Below are positions 11,940 to 22,850 of a stretch of DNA of 64,000 bases, one piece after another. Within the stretch, counting starts at the first letter, position 1; every line of letters begins with the position of its first letter. The position numbers were made by a program, and so were the translations under genes. This DNA is from Nemertoderma westbladi (lineage: Eukaryota; Xenacoelomorpha; Nemertodermatida; Nemertodermatidae): contig JAUCBJ010005626.1 of NCBI GenBank assembly GCA_032718475.1, positions 1 through 64,000 on the forward strand, given 5' to 3'. The notes below the pieces were generated by a model that saw only the letters and a list, made by a program, of their open reading frames with translations, had not been told where the DNA came from and ran no database searches.

Positions 11940-12205
11940 AATGTTGGGCTAGATTTGAATAAGGGGTTATTCGGTACCTTGAATCGAGTGGCAGCTGGCA
12001 CGGTTTGTTTTTTTGTTAAACATGAGGAAAATGTCGAAATGACTGGTTTAAGCAAGCACATGATGCCAATTTTAAAAATTGGCTGTGATTTGCAAATCTG
12101 ACATCACAAGTGAATGCTTCCTTTAAATATAACCTTGCATCCCATGGAGAGTGATTTTCGATCCATTGAAATACACCTTAAATCTAAATTATTTCACACA
12201 AGGTT
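11940..12205. repeat. Dispersed repeat, family E, copy 1
   Basis: Words 'cgaatcgagt'-like, 'aacatgaggaaa', 'gtcgaaatg', 'ggtttaagcaagc', 'ggctgtgattt' and 'gagtgattttcgatccattga' are shared with 50,550-50,790. They are shared in inverse with 50,850-51,195 and 57,190-57,490. It is non-coding. The last part, before the fold-back at 12,224, ends in 'tttcacacaaggtttg'. Confidence 0.6.
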
Positions 12206-12223
12206 TGTTGATTGACAGTAGTA

Positions 12224-12565
12224 CAACGACTGGGTTGGGTGCAATCTTCGCCCTCGTACAACCTTCGCTTGGGGGAAACCTTCGCCCGCAAGGCAATCTT
12301 CGCCCGCGAGTCACCTTTGCCCAATAAGATTTGTGTTAGTAACAAATTGAGGGAAAGGAGCAGCTTACAGAGACGGCTTTTTCTAACCAAAACAATAATT
12401 GTTTATTGGGCGAAGGTTGCTCGCAGGCGAAGATTGCCTTCGGGCGAAGGATTCCGCCGGGCGATAGTTGCTCATTTTGATGGCGAAGATTGCTCCGGGC
12501 GAAGATTGGACGCGGGCGAAGCTTTCTCGCGGGCGAAGTTTGCTGCGTACCCAACTGGTTTGGGG
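12224..12565. mobile_element. GC-rich fold-back built of GGGCGAAG units
   Basis: The left arm carries six or so copies of 'ttcgccc' on the plus strand; the right arm carries the complement 'gggcgaag' seven or more times. The outermost parts 'actgggttgggt' and 'acccaactggt' are also inverted. Units are spaced about 15 bp apart. The GC content is far above its surroundings. It contains a piece resembling family D at 12,340-12,400. The long reading frames on both strands here follow from the absence of stops in GCGAAG repeats and are not taken as genes. Confidence 0.6.
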
Positions 12566-12739
12566 GCGTTTTTTTTAAATACACGCTCCATTCCAAGCAG
12601 TCAAACTCTGTTCTATAAATGGCGCCAAAATATACCATAGCATACCACCAACAGCCATGAATGTAATGGGGGTAGTAGTCAAAGTCAATAGCAAACAAAG
12701 ACTTCACCCCACCACTCGAATTAGAGTGGTGGTTCCAAG

Positions 12740-13025
12740 GTTCCACCTTGATGTAGTGGATGCATTGAATTCACATCTCCCGTAGGTCGTGGGTTCGATC
12801 CTCACATGGGCCAGGGCAGTTTTCGTTTCGGCACGAATGCTTTAAAGGGACCAGCCAGGGCGCATCTCTGCATTGCATCCTAAGTGGTAGCTAAATGAGT
12901 ACTGGGGATTTCTGTGGGCAGTAAAGTTCTGGGGGACCGCACTGGAAATAAGTCGTCAGACTTTGTGCGTAATCCCTGGCCTATCGGCCGAAGAAAATTT
13001 ACTTTTTACTTTACTTTTTACTTAG
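12740..13025 (+). mobile_element. tRNA-derived SINE
   Basis: A polymerase III promoter pair is seen: an A-box-like TGATGTAGTGG near 12,752 and a perfect B box GGTTCGATCC at 12,791-12,800. It is followed by a 200-bp unrelated body and a tail of 'tactttttactttac' repeats. Box spacing fits a tRNA head, but the rest of a cloverleaf and an acceptor stem are not formed, so it is a SINE rather than a tRNA gene. The body is transcribed from the internal promoter and depends on a LINE for movement; which LINE is unknown. Confidence 0.65.
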
Positions 13026-13562
13026 AATGCAGACCTTGTTACCACTCATTCTATTATTTATTGCACCAACCCTATTATTTGTTTTTGTTAGTGTTGATAT
13101 AGGTCTGTTACATGAATTATTTTGTAGCACCTTCTTTATTTGGTCATTAATACATTGTCAAACCAACGAAATCAAAATTAATCCCACTCTCCAGGGTAAA
13201 ATAAACCCAAATGACTTTACCATCAATCAGAATATATCTGTAGCCTGTTCTATTGACTTTCGAGGTACTGTAGTAGGGTGTGTGAGCTCAGCCAACATGG
13301 AAATTTCTGCATTTGGTCCAAAAAATACATTTTATTAGATGATGGAAATATTGTATAACTGCGTAGGTAGAAAAGGATGTAGGGCCTACAAATTTTATAA
13401 ATTTATATGGCATGTTACTTTATGGCGAGTGAGAATTGTTGTTACAACGTGTGGGATTCCAGTAGCATCCATAGGATACAGCATATGGAGGTAAGCCCGT
13501 TGCTGGTACACCAGGTACAGGCCAACCACCATTTACTTTCATTTTACTGTCTATCTGCATTA

Positions 13563-14185
13563 TGGTAATAAATAATTATTGCTGCATGAAATAATTATTG
13601 CGGCAATAAATGAATATTTCTTCATTAAATAATTATTGCAGTAATAAATAATTACTGTTGAAAAATAATTGTTGCTGCATTAAATAATTATTGCGGTAAT
13701 AAATAATTATAGTTGCAATAAATCAGTATTGCTGCAATAAATAATAATTGCTTCAATAAATAATCACTGCTTTAATAAATAATCACTGCTGCAATAAGTA
13801 AATACTCGTGCAATACATACTTATTGCCGCAATAATAATTATTGCTGAAATAAATAATTATTTCTGCAATAAATAATTATTGTTGCTATGTACATAATTA
13901 TTGCGGCAATAAATATATATTTATTGCTGCAATAAATAATTATTTCTACTATATACTTAATTATTGCGGCAACAAATAATTACTGCTGCGATAAACAATT
14001 ATTGCTGCGATAAACAATTATTGCTGCGATAAACAATTATTGCTGCAATAAATAATTATTGCCGCAATAAATAATTATTGGCGCAATAAATAATTATTGC
14101 TACAATAAATAATTAATGCTGCTATATAAATAAATACTCCTTTAATAAATAATCATTGCTGCAATAAATAATTGCTGGTGTAATA
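13563..14185. repeat. 19-bp minisatellite AATAAATAATTATTGCTGC, left part
   Basis: About 33 diverged copies of a 19-bp unit are present. The unit contains the near-palindrome 'caataaataattattg'. The same array resumes at 18,351 after a 4.2-kb insertion, so the array is older than the insertion. Confidence 0.85.
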
Positions 14186-14634
14186 CTGCCGTGTTAAGGC
14201 TAAACACCCTATCTCAAAAAATCTCAAATTTTTTTTATTTTAGAAATCTACATACAATTTTGCGCTCTATCTAACAGTAGGGCTGAATAGGCACAATAGG
14301 GCTGTTTCAGAGCGCAAAATAGAGTTTTCAGGTGGCAAAATACTCTACAAAACACCTATTTGTCCTTTATGTTAAGGCAAAACACCCTATCGCCAGCTGG
14401 ACAGATAGGGTATATTGCATAAAAATATTTGGGCATTCTACAATACCCTATATCAATATTTTTGAGATAGGGTCTTTACTTCTTAATAATATTGTGAACG
14501 GAGTCATATAGGAAAGAATAAGGACGCCGCCGTCAATGCCATAATAATAGCTATAGTTAACATAGGCAAGACAATTAATATAAAATTAGATGAGACAAAG
14601 TCTGGAGCACTACTGGGAGGAAATTTTAAAGATT

Positions 14635-14887
14635 CCTGTTTACAGCTGTAGATAGGGTATTTCTCTAGCTAGGCACGGAACAGCTTTCATTTCAATTATG
14701 GCATTAGGCCTATAATAATATTTATATTATATGGATCTATAAGATGATGAACCATTGCCATTCTTTGGGTTTGAATTACCGGAAGCGGAATGTTGTTGTA
14801 AGAACTCAATGACGAGAAAGATAAATGCACCAATAATGTCTTCATACATACAAAGTTTATCCAAAGCGACAGGAGAGGAGGAGGAGT
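14635..14887 (+). pseudogene. Unique leader segment before the 42-bp array, copy 1
   Basis: This 250-bp segment is repeated almost exactly at 15,848-16,103 (period 1213 bp). From about 14,748 it can be read as an open stretch containing DDEPLPFFGFELPE, a CCCK and a GEEEE run, after which a +1 shift is needed to enter the DSG repeat frame. It may be the remains of the protein start of the element. There is no clear start codon. An alternative is a splice acceptor at the cgacag just before 14,871. I do not recognise it. Confidence 0.35.
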
Positions 14888-15847
14888 GTGTCGGATGATT
14901 CTGGGAAGAAGGACAGGGACACGGTTGGTGTGTTGGATGATTCTGGGGGGAAGGACAGGGACACGGTCAGTGTGTTGGATGAATCTGAGAGGAAGGACAG
15001 GGACACGGTCAGTGTGTTGGATGAATCTGAGAGGAAGGACAGGGACCCGTCGGTGTGTTGGATGATTCTGGGAGGAAGGACAGGGACACGGTCGGTGTGT
15101 TGGATGAATCTGAGAGGAAGGACAGGGACCCGTCGGTGTGTTGGATGATTCTGGGAGGAAGGACAGGGACCTGTCGGTGTGTTGGATGATTCTGGGAGGA
15201 AGGACAGGGACACGGTTGGTGTGTTGGATGATTCTGGGAGGAAGGACAGGGACCCGGTCGGTGTGTTGGATGATTCTGGGAGGAAGGACAGGGACACGGT
15301 CAGTGTGTCGGATGATTCTGGGGGGAAGGACGATGGCATGCTCGGTGTGTCGGGTAATTCTGGGAGGAAGAACAGGGACGCGTTCGGTGTGTTGGATGGC
15401 ATTGGGAGGAAGGACAGGGACACGGTCGGTGTGTTTTATGATACTGGGAGGAAGGACATGGACATGATCGTTGTGTTGGGTGATACTGGGAGGAAGGACA
15501 GGGACATGGTCGGTGTGTTGGATGATACTGGGAGGAAAGACAGGGACACGGTCGGTGTGTTGGATGATACTGGGGGGGGGGGGGGAAGGTCAGGGAGCCG
15601 TCGGTGTGTTGGATGATTGTGGGAGGAAGGGCATGGACACGGTCAGTGTGTTGGATGATTCTGGGAGGAAGGTCAGGGACCCGTCGGTGAGTTGGATGTT
15701 TCTGGGAGGAAGGACAGGGACACGGTCGGTGCGTTGGATGATACTGAGAGGAAGGACAGGGACACGGTCGGTGTGTTGGATGATACTAGGAGAAGGACCA
15801 GGACACGGTCGGAGTGTTGGATGATACTGGGAGGAAGTACAGGGACA
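14888..15847 (+). repeat. 42-bp coding minisatellite, first block
   Basis: About 23 units of 42 bp encode the 14-residue repeat D-D-S-G-R-K-D-R-D-T-V-G-V-L with variants. Units alternate acidic DD and basic RK residues. Several single-base indels and a G run at about 15,573 break the frame, so translation switches between frames. The block is followed by a second copy of the leader segment. Confidence 0.85.
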
Positions 15848-16103
15848 CCTGTTTACAGCTGTAGATAGGGTATTTCTCTAGCTAGGCACGGAACAGCTTT
15901 CATTTCAATTATTGCATTAGGCCTATAATATATTTATATTATGGATCTATAAGATGATGGACCATTGCCATTCTTTGGGTTTGAATTACCGGAAGCGGAA
16001 TGTTGTTGTAAGAATTCAATGACGAGAAAGATAAATGCACCAATAATGCCTTCATACATACAAAGTTTATCCAAAGCGACAGGAGAGGAGGAGGAGTGTG
16101 TCG

Positions 16104-17835
16104 GATGATTCTGGGAAGAAGTACAGGGACACGGTTGGTGTGTTGGATGATTCTGGGGGGAAGGACAGGGACACGGTCAGTGTGTTGGATGAATCTGAGA
16201 GGAAGGACAGGGACCCGTCGGTGTGTTGGATGATTCTGGGAGGAAGGACAGGGACCTGTCGGTGTGTTGGATGATTCTGGGAGGAAGGACAGGGACACGG
16301 TTGGTGTGTTGGATGATTCTGGGAGGAAGGACAGGGACCCGGTCGGTGTGTTGGATGATTATGGGAGGAAGGACAGGGACACGGTCAGTGTGTCGGATGA
16401 TTCTGGGGGGAAGGACGATGGCATGCTCGGTGTGTCGGGTGATTCTGGGAGGAAGAACAGGGACGCGTTCGGTGTGTTGGATGGCATTGGGAGGAAGGAC
16501 AGGGACACGGTCGGTGTGTTTTATGATACTGGGAGGAAGGACGACATGATCGTTGTGTTGGATGATACTGGGGGAAGGACAGGGACATGGTCGGTGTGTT
16601 GGATGATACTGGGAGGAAGGACAGGGACACGGTCGGTGTGTTGGATGATTCTGGGGGGGGGGGAGGTCAGGGAGCCGTCGGTGTGTTGGATGATTTTGGG
16701 AGGAAGGACATGGACACGGTCAGTGTGTTGGATGATTCTGGGAGGAAGGTCAGGGACCCGTCGGTGAGTTGGATGATTCTGGGAGGAAGGACAGGGACAC
16801 GGTTGGTGTGTTGGATGATTCTGGGAGGAAGGACAGGGACCCGGTCGGTGTGTTGGATGATTATGGGAGGAAGGACAGGGACACGGTCAGTGTGTCGGAT
16901 GATTCTGGGGGGAAGGACGATGGCATGCTCGGTGTGTCGGGTGATTCTGGGAGGAAGAACAGGGACGCGTTCGGTGTGTTGGATGGCATTGGGAGGAAGG
17001 ACAGGGACACGGTCGGTGTATTTTATGATACTGGGAGGAAGGACGACATGATCGTTGTGTTGGATGATACTGGGGGAAGGACAGGGACATGGTCGGTGTG
17101 TTGGATGATACTGGGAGGAAGGACAGGGACACGGTCGGTGTGTTGGATGATTCTGGGGGGGGGGGGGGGGAGGTCAGGGAGCCGTCGGTGTGTTGGATGA
17201 TTTTGGGAGGAAGGACATGGACACGGTCAGTGTGTTGGATGATTCTGGGAGGAAGGTCAGGGACCCGTCGGTGAGTTGGATGATTCTGGGAGGAAGTACA
17301 GGGACACGGTTGGTGTGTTGGATGATTCTGAGGGGAAGGACATGGACACGGTCAGTGTGTTGGATGATTCTGGGAGGAAGGTCAGGGACCCGTCGGTGAG
17401 TTGGATGATTCTGGGAGGAAGGACAGGGACACGGTCGGTGCGTTGGATGATACTGAGAGGAAGGATACGGATACGGTCGGAGTGTTGGATGATACTGGGA
17501 GGAAGGACAGGGACACAGTCGGTGTGTTGGATGATTCTGGGAGGGAGGACAGGGACACGGTCGGTGTGTTAGATGATTCGGGGGGGGGAAGGTCAGGGAC
17601 ACTGTCGGTGTGTTGGATGATTCTGGGGGGAAAAGAACAGGGACACGGTTGGTGTTTTGGATGATTCTGGGGGGGAAGGTCAAGGATCCGTCGGTGTGTT
17701 GGGTGATTCTGGGAGGAAGGACAGGGACACGGTCGGTGTGTTGGATGATTCTGGGAGGAAGGACATGGACACGGTCGGTGTGTTGGATGACACTGGGAGG
17801 AAGGACAGGAACATGGTCGGTGTGTTCGATGAAGG
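16104..17835 (+). repeat. 42-bp coding minisatellite, second block with 504-bp higher-order repeat
   Basis: About 41 more units of the same 42-bp repeat are present. A recognisable series of variant units (with 'gattatggg', then 'gacgatggcatg', then 'gtgttttatgat') at 16,354 returns at 16,858. This is a 504-bp higher-order period equal to 12 units. Poly-G slips occur at about 16,652 and 17,154-17,171. The array length probably differs between haplotypes. Confidence 0.85.
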
Positions 17836-18013
17836 TTCAAGTGACATTAAAGATGCATCAGATGAGATTTCGTGTAGTGATTGGGATGTTGAGAGTTTGA
17901 GTGCTCAAAAATGTTTACATAGTTTATTTCGAAATGGTAATTTTGATATTGACAATGACAATTTGATAGAAGAACTCGATATTGTCATTGAACCTGCCGA
18001 ATTAACATATTAA
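17657..18013 (+). CDS. C-terminal reading frame of the repeat protein (putative)
   Basis: This frame runs through the last four to five 14-residue repeats without a break. It then continues for about 60 unique residues: acidic and serine-rich at first (EGSSDIKDASDE), then a segment with QKCLHSLFRNG, and an end rich in acidic and hydrophobic residues before the TAA at 18,011. A unique, in-frame, uninterrupted tail after a coding-length (42-bp) repeat argues that the array was, or is, translated on this strand. No domain is recognised. It may be a broken remnant, since frames are shifted upstream. Confidence 0.4.
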   Translation: MDDSGGEGQGSVGVLGDSGRKDRDTVGVLDDSGRKDMDTVGVLDDTGRKDRNMVGVFDEGSSDIKDASDEISCSDWDVESLSAQKCLHSLFRNGNFDIDNDNLIEELDIVIEPAELTY

Positions 18014-18350
18014 AATATTTTTTATTTGAAAATAATTATAACTACAGAAATGTCAGAATAGAGAATACCCTATATTAAAAAAAGTACCCTATATACGAGA
18101 TAGGGTAAATCCCTAATTGAATAATTAACTAAATGTTTTGGTAAAACACCCCATCTTGATTTTCTGCGCCATCTAGTGTCCAAAGTTCTTATCGGCACAT
18201 GCCATAAAAATTATGCGCATTTTTTCTACATAGGGGACCATTACGGAGTTATATTAACATTGTTCCTAGCGTGGACAATCAATCAAACTAAATCGCTTTT
18301 TTCTTAAAATGACATTTTTCGAGATAGGGTAATTAGCCTTAGCACAGCAG

Positions 18351-18640
18351 AATACATAATTATTGCCGCAATAATTAATTATTGCTACAATAAATAATTA
18401 TTGCTGCAATATATAATTATTGCTGCAATAAATAATTATTGCTGCAATAAATAATTATTGCTGCTATATAAATAATCACTGCTTTAATAAATAATAATTG
18501 GTACTATAAATAATTATTGCTGCAATAAATCATTATTACTGCAATGAATCATTATTGCTGCAATAAATAATTATTGCTATAATAAATAATTACTGCTACA
18601 TTAAATAATTATTTCTGCATTAAATAATTATTGCGACAAT
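18351..18640. repeat. 19-bp minisatellite, right part
   Basis: This continues the array of 13,563-14,185 with the same unit and the same variants ('ttattgctgc', 'ctgctatataaataatcactgc'). It fades out near 18,650. Confidence 0.85.
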
Positions 18641-18659
18641 AAACAATAAACATATAAGT

Positions 18660-19250
18660 GAATTTAGCGCCCATGCGAGGAATGTCAGGATTTTACTTTT
18701 CGGTCGAAATTTTATTGGAATTTTATATATATGAAGAATTTGTATTTTATTCAAATTTCTGCTTAATCCTAATAAATGTTTTATAGTGCTTATTTCTATC
18801 TTATAACCTATACGGATACTAATTCGTTTATTGTTTTGGTTTAGATTCTGCCCTTCTATAACCTCGGTTTACAGTGACAACCCGGTATTCTTAATATGGA
18901 GGGTATAGTGCAATTGTGCAAAGTAAAATATAACAGCAGAAATTCAGAAATACTTCAATGGGCCGCAACTGTATTTATTGCTCCAATAACAATAGAACAT
19001 CATTAAATGAGAACATCATTTTAAATGAGGTTCTATTTAAATACTTATTAATTATTATTTAAATATTTTCATGAGTGAATTAGTTATTTTCTTATTTCGA
19101 AGCACAGCAATAATTGTTCTGGTTGTAGTAATCATTTTAAGACACCATGACTCTCCCTTCAACTAATTATTCCCTATTATGTTACATGCACACTTATTAT
19201 ATTTGCATAAATGAGAGGCTGCGTGAGATGTGCCAAATTCCAACAATAAT
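18660..19250. other. AT-rich intergenic DNA
   Basis: No gene or bounded repeat was found between the minisatellite and the family A tandem copies. Confidence 0.4.
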
Positions 19251-19254
19251 GATT

Positions 19255-20600
19255 GCATAAGCCTAATCCAAAGCCCCAAAGGCCATTGTCCCTAATTTCT
19301 TAGATGGTATGGTCATGTTTTAACGTACAGCCTTAATAGTATAATGAGAATACCCCTCATCAACCATTCAGGCTGGCTGTCATTAAGCAAAGGTTCCTTC
19401 CCAGGCACATTATTAGGATGTGGTGATAGGAGAAGGCCCAATTTTCCATTCAAACCAAGTGTTTTGTCATTGGCAGATGATAGAGCAGGGATTATGTTAG
19501 GATGAATAATACTTCAGTAGGATTGGTTGTCATGTTGTAATGGGATGACCAGTGGAAAGTTGTGGAAAAAATGTACCCATACCCAATACAATTGAAGCTT
19601 GATTGAAGTTAAGTTCAGTTATTTGTATTTTTATCATATAAAATGTTCCTGGTAGTTTAATTATAATTCCAAAATTCTATCATCCATAGCAAATATTTGT
19701 TTATAAAAAGTATAATGTATTTTGATTACTTTACCAGGTACTTAGTATACTATAAGCTATATGAAATTCCACCAGTTTAATCTGAAAATTCATAAAAATT
19801 GAAGAAAATCATATTTCAATCAGATTGATTTGACTGAAAATATATAGTCTAAAGCAAAATAATTTACTGTTTATAATTTTTATGGATTATATGATTTTAT
19901 TATGATTATACTGATTACCTATGGATATATAGATGACATAATTTTGATGGCATGGTCCAAAAACTTGGAGCTTATTATCACTTTCAATTTCATGTTTCTT
20001 TCATCATGGATTTGATAACAAGGTAAATATTGCTAGGATTTTTTCTAAATTTGGTGAAATCAAAATTATTCATCCCCAGGCACATTATTATTGGCAGTAG
20101 TGGCAGTGGTAGCCTGTTACCTGTTAGCAATTGTTAATAAGATAAGAGAAGGCGGCCCAAGCTGGCATTCAATCCAAGTCTTTTATCATTGGCCAATGTT
20201 AGAGAAAGGATTATTTTAGGATAAATAATACAGTAGTTCTATAGGAGGATTGGTTATCATGTTGTAATGGTGTGACCAGTGGAAAGTTGTGGAAAAATGT
20301 ATTGTGGGAGGGGTGGGGACTCCTGTGTTTGAAGTACCCAACCCATACCCAATACAATTGAAGTTTGATTCAAGTTAAGTTATGTGTATTTTTCTCATAT
20401 TTAATGTTCCTGGTGGTGTAATTATAATTCATGAATTCTATCGTGTGAATATTTGTAAATAAATAGTATAGTATATTTTGATTACTTTACCAGTTATTAG
20501 TACACTATATATGCTAGCCCTATATGAAATTCTACTATGATAAGGTTTAATTGGAAAATTCATCCAAATTGAAGTTGATTCATCCACATTACTATGTAAT
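19255..20600. repeat. Two tandem copies of family A, about 700 bp apart
   Basis: 19,380-19,810 and 20,080-20,580 are homologous over their length. Both have 'gtgaccagtggaaagttgtgg' region words, then 'cccatacccaatacaattga', 'aatgttcctggt', 'ttttgattactttaccag' and 'ttcatccaaattgaa'-like text. The pair looks like a segmental tandem duplication of a non-coding repeat that also occurs at 60-360. Confidence 0.6.
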
Positions 20601-20769
20601 AGTTTCCTATGGATGGAGAATTATCCAATGTGATTTGGGAGATTAGGGGGGCAGTAAAACTGCATGGCACATCTGCAGACAGGTAGAACTACATAAAGTG
20701 CAGTGATTTAAAGAGTGCAGGTACCACTACTATGGAATGCCAATAGCGCCATAATGTTAATACCAACTA

Positions 20770-20950
20770 ATAGTTGGTAGGTACTTTTTTATTTAGTTGG
20801 TAGGTACTTTTGTCCTATTGGTTAAATAGATGATAGGTACCTTTTTTTCCTATCGACTCAATACATATAATTGTGCTATTATGTAGGTAGTCCTATATAT
20901 ATATATATATATGGGCCATGGCCGGTTTAATAATAATAATAATAATAATA
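20770..20950. repeat. Short tandem repeats and microsatellites
   Basis: There are three spaced 'ttggtaggtactttt'-like words (20,773-20,850), then an (AT)n run at 20,893-20,911 and a (TAA)n run at 20,928-20,949. Confidence 0.7.
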
Positions 20951-21208
20951 CATGCCTGGTTAGACTTTGACTAATTAATGTGACTACTGTAAGTTTGACT
21001 CACTGGCACATGGTTGGACAACTGGCAGGCACTCCGTTCGTTACACTTACTGGCATCTGGTTGACTAACTACTGCCCCCCAAAAATAAGGTATATTACAC
21101 TAATAAATTTACAACGAAGGACAGACTGACATGATGGTTTTCAAAATCAGTGAATGTTTGCTCCCATTATTATTTCCGCTGGTATACTGCTAGTTCCATA
21201 TAGCAGAT

Positions 21209-22167
21209 GGGGGGGGGGGGGGGGGGGGGGGGCGACTAGACGTAAATCCCATATCGGCAAATTATTTTTTTCTCACCTCAGTGTGTAATTATTCAATATG
21301 AAATGCCTCAAGGAACAGGTTACAGTGGTACAGTACAGGCCACCAGAAAACGCAGATTTGTACAATTGTGAACACATTTTATCAAATGTGTACCAGTGTA
21401 ATGTAATGTTGTTGAACGGGACAATTGAACATAATTGAACATAATTGAATTGGCAACAACCAAAATTTTTTCGCCAAAGGATACAATTGAATACTTTTGA
21501 AACGCTTAGTAATCTGGAAACTCTCTGTAGTTTGCCGCAAACTGTCACTCACTGCAGCTGGAAATGCGATAAGGATTTTGTTTACCTTTATAGTGTGCGG
21601 TTAATAGTGTCTAGTAGGCAGGCCTATAGTTAGTGATGTTAAGCCATCTTCTGGTGTTTCTCTGTGCCCTCTCGGTGTCAGACTAATGGCGCGACATCTC
21701 CCTGCACTAAATTAATTATTCAATGGTCTAGGCTCCTCCATCCATATACCCATCCACTCCGATACACTCCATGAACCTCCATGTGGTCTTGTATGTAGTT
21801 CTCTCTCTACCAATACAGCCCATGTTCGCAATGTTACGCCCTGTGGGCTCTCTCATCTACCTGATATCAGACATACAGGCGCACCACACACTAAACCTTT
21901 GTCGGTCCCAGCAAGTTAGCTAGATAACTCGCCATAACCTGCCAATCAGATGACTTGAACAAATGTGTTCACATGTGATCACATTGGATGAAATCTGCTT
22001 TTTCTGGTGGCCTGTACTGTATGTTATTCTAACCAAAATAATAAACGAAAGTCAATAGAACATGTTTAAAGTTTTATTTTTGGGTCTAATCAGTTGTTTT
22101 TGCATTGATTTTCCCCTGGAGTGGGATAGATTTTGTTTTCATATAAAGCCCCCCCCCCCCCCCCCCA
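21209..22167. mobile_element. Poly-G MITE family D, copy split by an inner element
   Basis: It begins with 24 G followed by 'gcgactagacgtaaatccc' and ends with 'ttcccctggagtgggatag' and 19 C (22,149-22,167). The two halves correspond to the continuous copy at 53,241-53,506. They are separated by 690 bp inserted between 'gttacagtgg' and 'gttattctaacc'. There is no coding content. Confidence 0.7.
21329..22021. mobile_element. Mariner-type MITE with TA duplication, nested
   Basis: The element is 21,331-22,019. Its ends, CAGTACAGGCCACCAGAAAA and its inverse, are near-identical over 28 bp and are flanked by TA on both sides. TA duplications mark Tc1/mariner transposons. Removal of the element and one TA would restore the family D host sequence, so insertion polarity is clear. 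No transposase frame is present. Confidence 0.8.
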
Positions 22168-22574
22168 CACCCACCCCCTATCTGCATATAGCAACCTAGT
22201 CCAGGATTCTGCAATGTTTAATCAACAGGATTCTGGAATAGGGGTCTAATGAAATTATCAGTTGGCTGCTGAGTTACTTGTGCCAGCTGCCACTCATCCT
22301 GCACCTGTATTGCTTATTTGCCAGAGGTAGTGGTAATCGCACCCTTTAAATGCTTGCTTTGCATCATTGCATGCATGTCTGCATGTTTTACTGATTCATT
22401 TAAAATCATATATGGATAATTCTCTATAGGAATCAACTATATATACATGTTTTTTGTTCATATATTTGTTTCCATTCCTTACCTCAATGACTGACCCCAT
22501 ATTCAATTTTTGTTGGTAAGTGGACTATGTAACCATTATTTACTTATTGTTTCTCCATTTGTAACTACAGCAAC

Positions 22575-22850
22575 AGTATGAAATTTGAAGTAGAGATAGT
22601 TTCACCTCCCTCCTCCTTATTGGTTGAGCCAAAATTTTATTCTCGCTTTCAATCTTTAGCTACAAGCGTTTAAAAAAGGTGTTCCAGCGATATTGCGCTA
22701 GTCGGTAGTCTTCTACCTTATAGCATAGCTGTTTGTTGGCAGCAATGGAAAGCTGGCCATGCAAGGATTCCAAATTATGTAAAAAAAATTGAATTTGGTT
22801 GGGATATGGGTGAATGGGTTATGGCTTTCGAATGTTGCATGGTGCATGGT
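22575..22850. repeat. Dispersed repeat, family F, copy 1
   Basis: It shares 'gagatagttt', 'cacctccc', 'ctttcaatctttagctac', 'aagcgtttaaaaaagt', 'atagctgtttgttgg' and 'ccatgcaaggat' with the TA-flanked element at 60,506-61,076, and a shorter piece with 39,580-39,690. The ends here are not preserved. Confidence 0.65.

Larger units (their letters stand above)
14186..18350. mobile_element. 4.2-kb TIR element carrying a coding 42-bp minisatellite
   Basis: The left end CTGCCGTGTTAAGGCTAA and the right end, read inverted as CTGCTGTGCTAAGGCTAA, match over about 40 bp including ACCCTATCTC. AATA flanks both sides, but the host array is rich in AATA, so a 4-bp duplication is only possible. At least nine further ACCCTAT-type words in both orientations lie in the subterminal 400 bp of each side (for example 14384, 14447, 14649, 18066, 18084, 18100, 18145) and look like protein-binding sites. 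The interior is a 14-residue tandem repeat ending in a unique acidic tail (17,657-18,013). No recognised transposase is present. The class of DNA transposon is unknown. Confidence 0.75.

Noticed and set aside
12212-12746. Two overlapping frames of about 140 residues
   Set aside because: They are produced by GCGAAG words of the fold-back element, which lack stops on both strands.
12740-12820. A tRNA gene
   Set aside because: Only the A- and B-box-like promoter words are present; no acceptor stem or anticodon arm can be formed, and a SINE body follows.
13027-13338. Small hydrophobic protein gene of 103 residues
   Set aside because: It starts in the tail of the SINE, has no recognisable relative and no supporting splice or promoter signals.
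14857-17840. Long minus-strand frames rich in Ser/Pro across the 42-bp array
   Set aside because: They are the antisense of a stop-poor repeat and end at the array edges; only the plus-strand frame continues into a unique tail.
13563-18640. CRISPR array
   Set aside because: Units are contiguous 19-bp or 42-bp tandem repeats with no spacers and the genome is eukaryotic.
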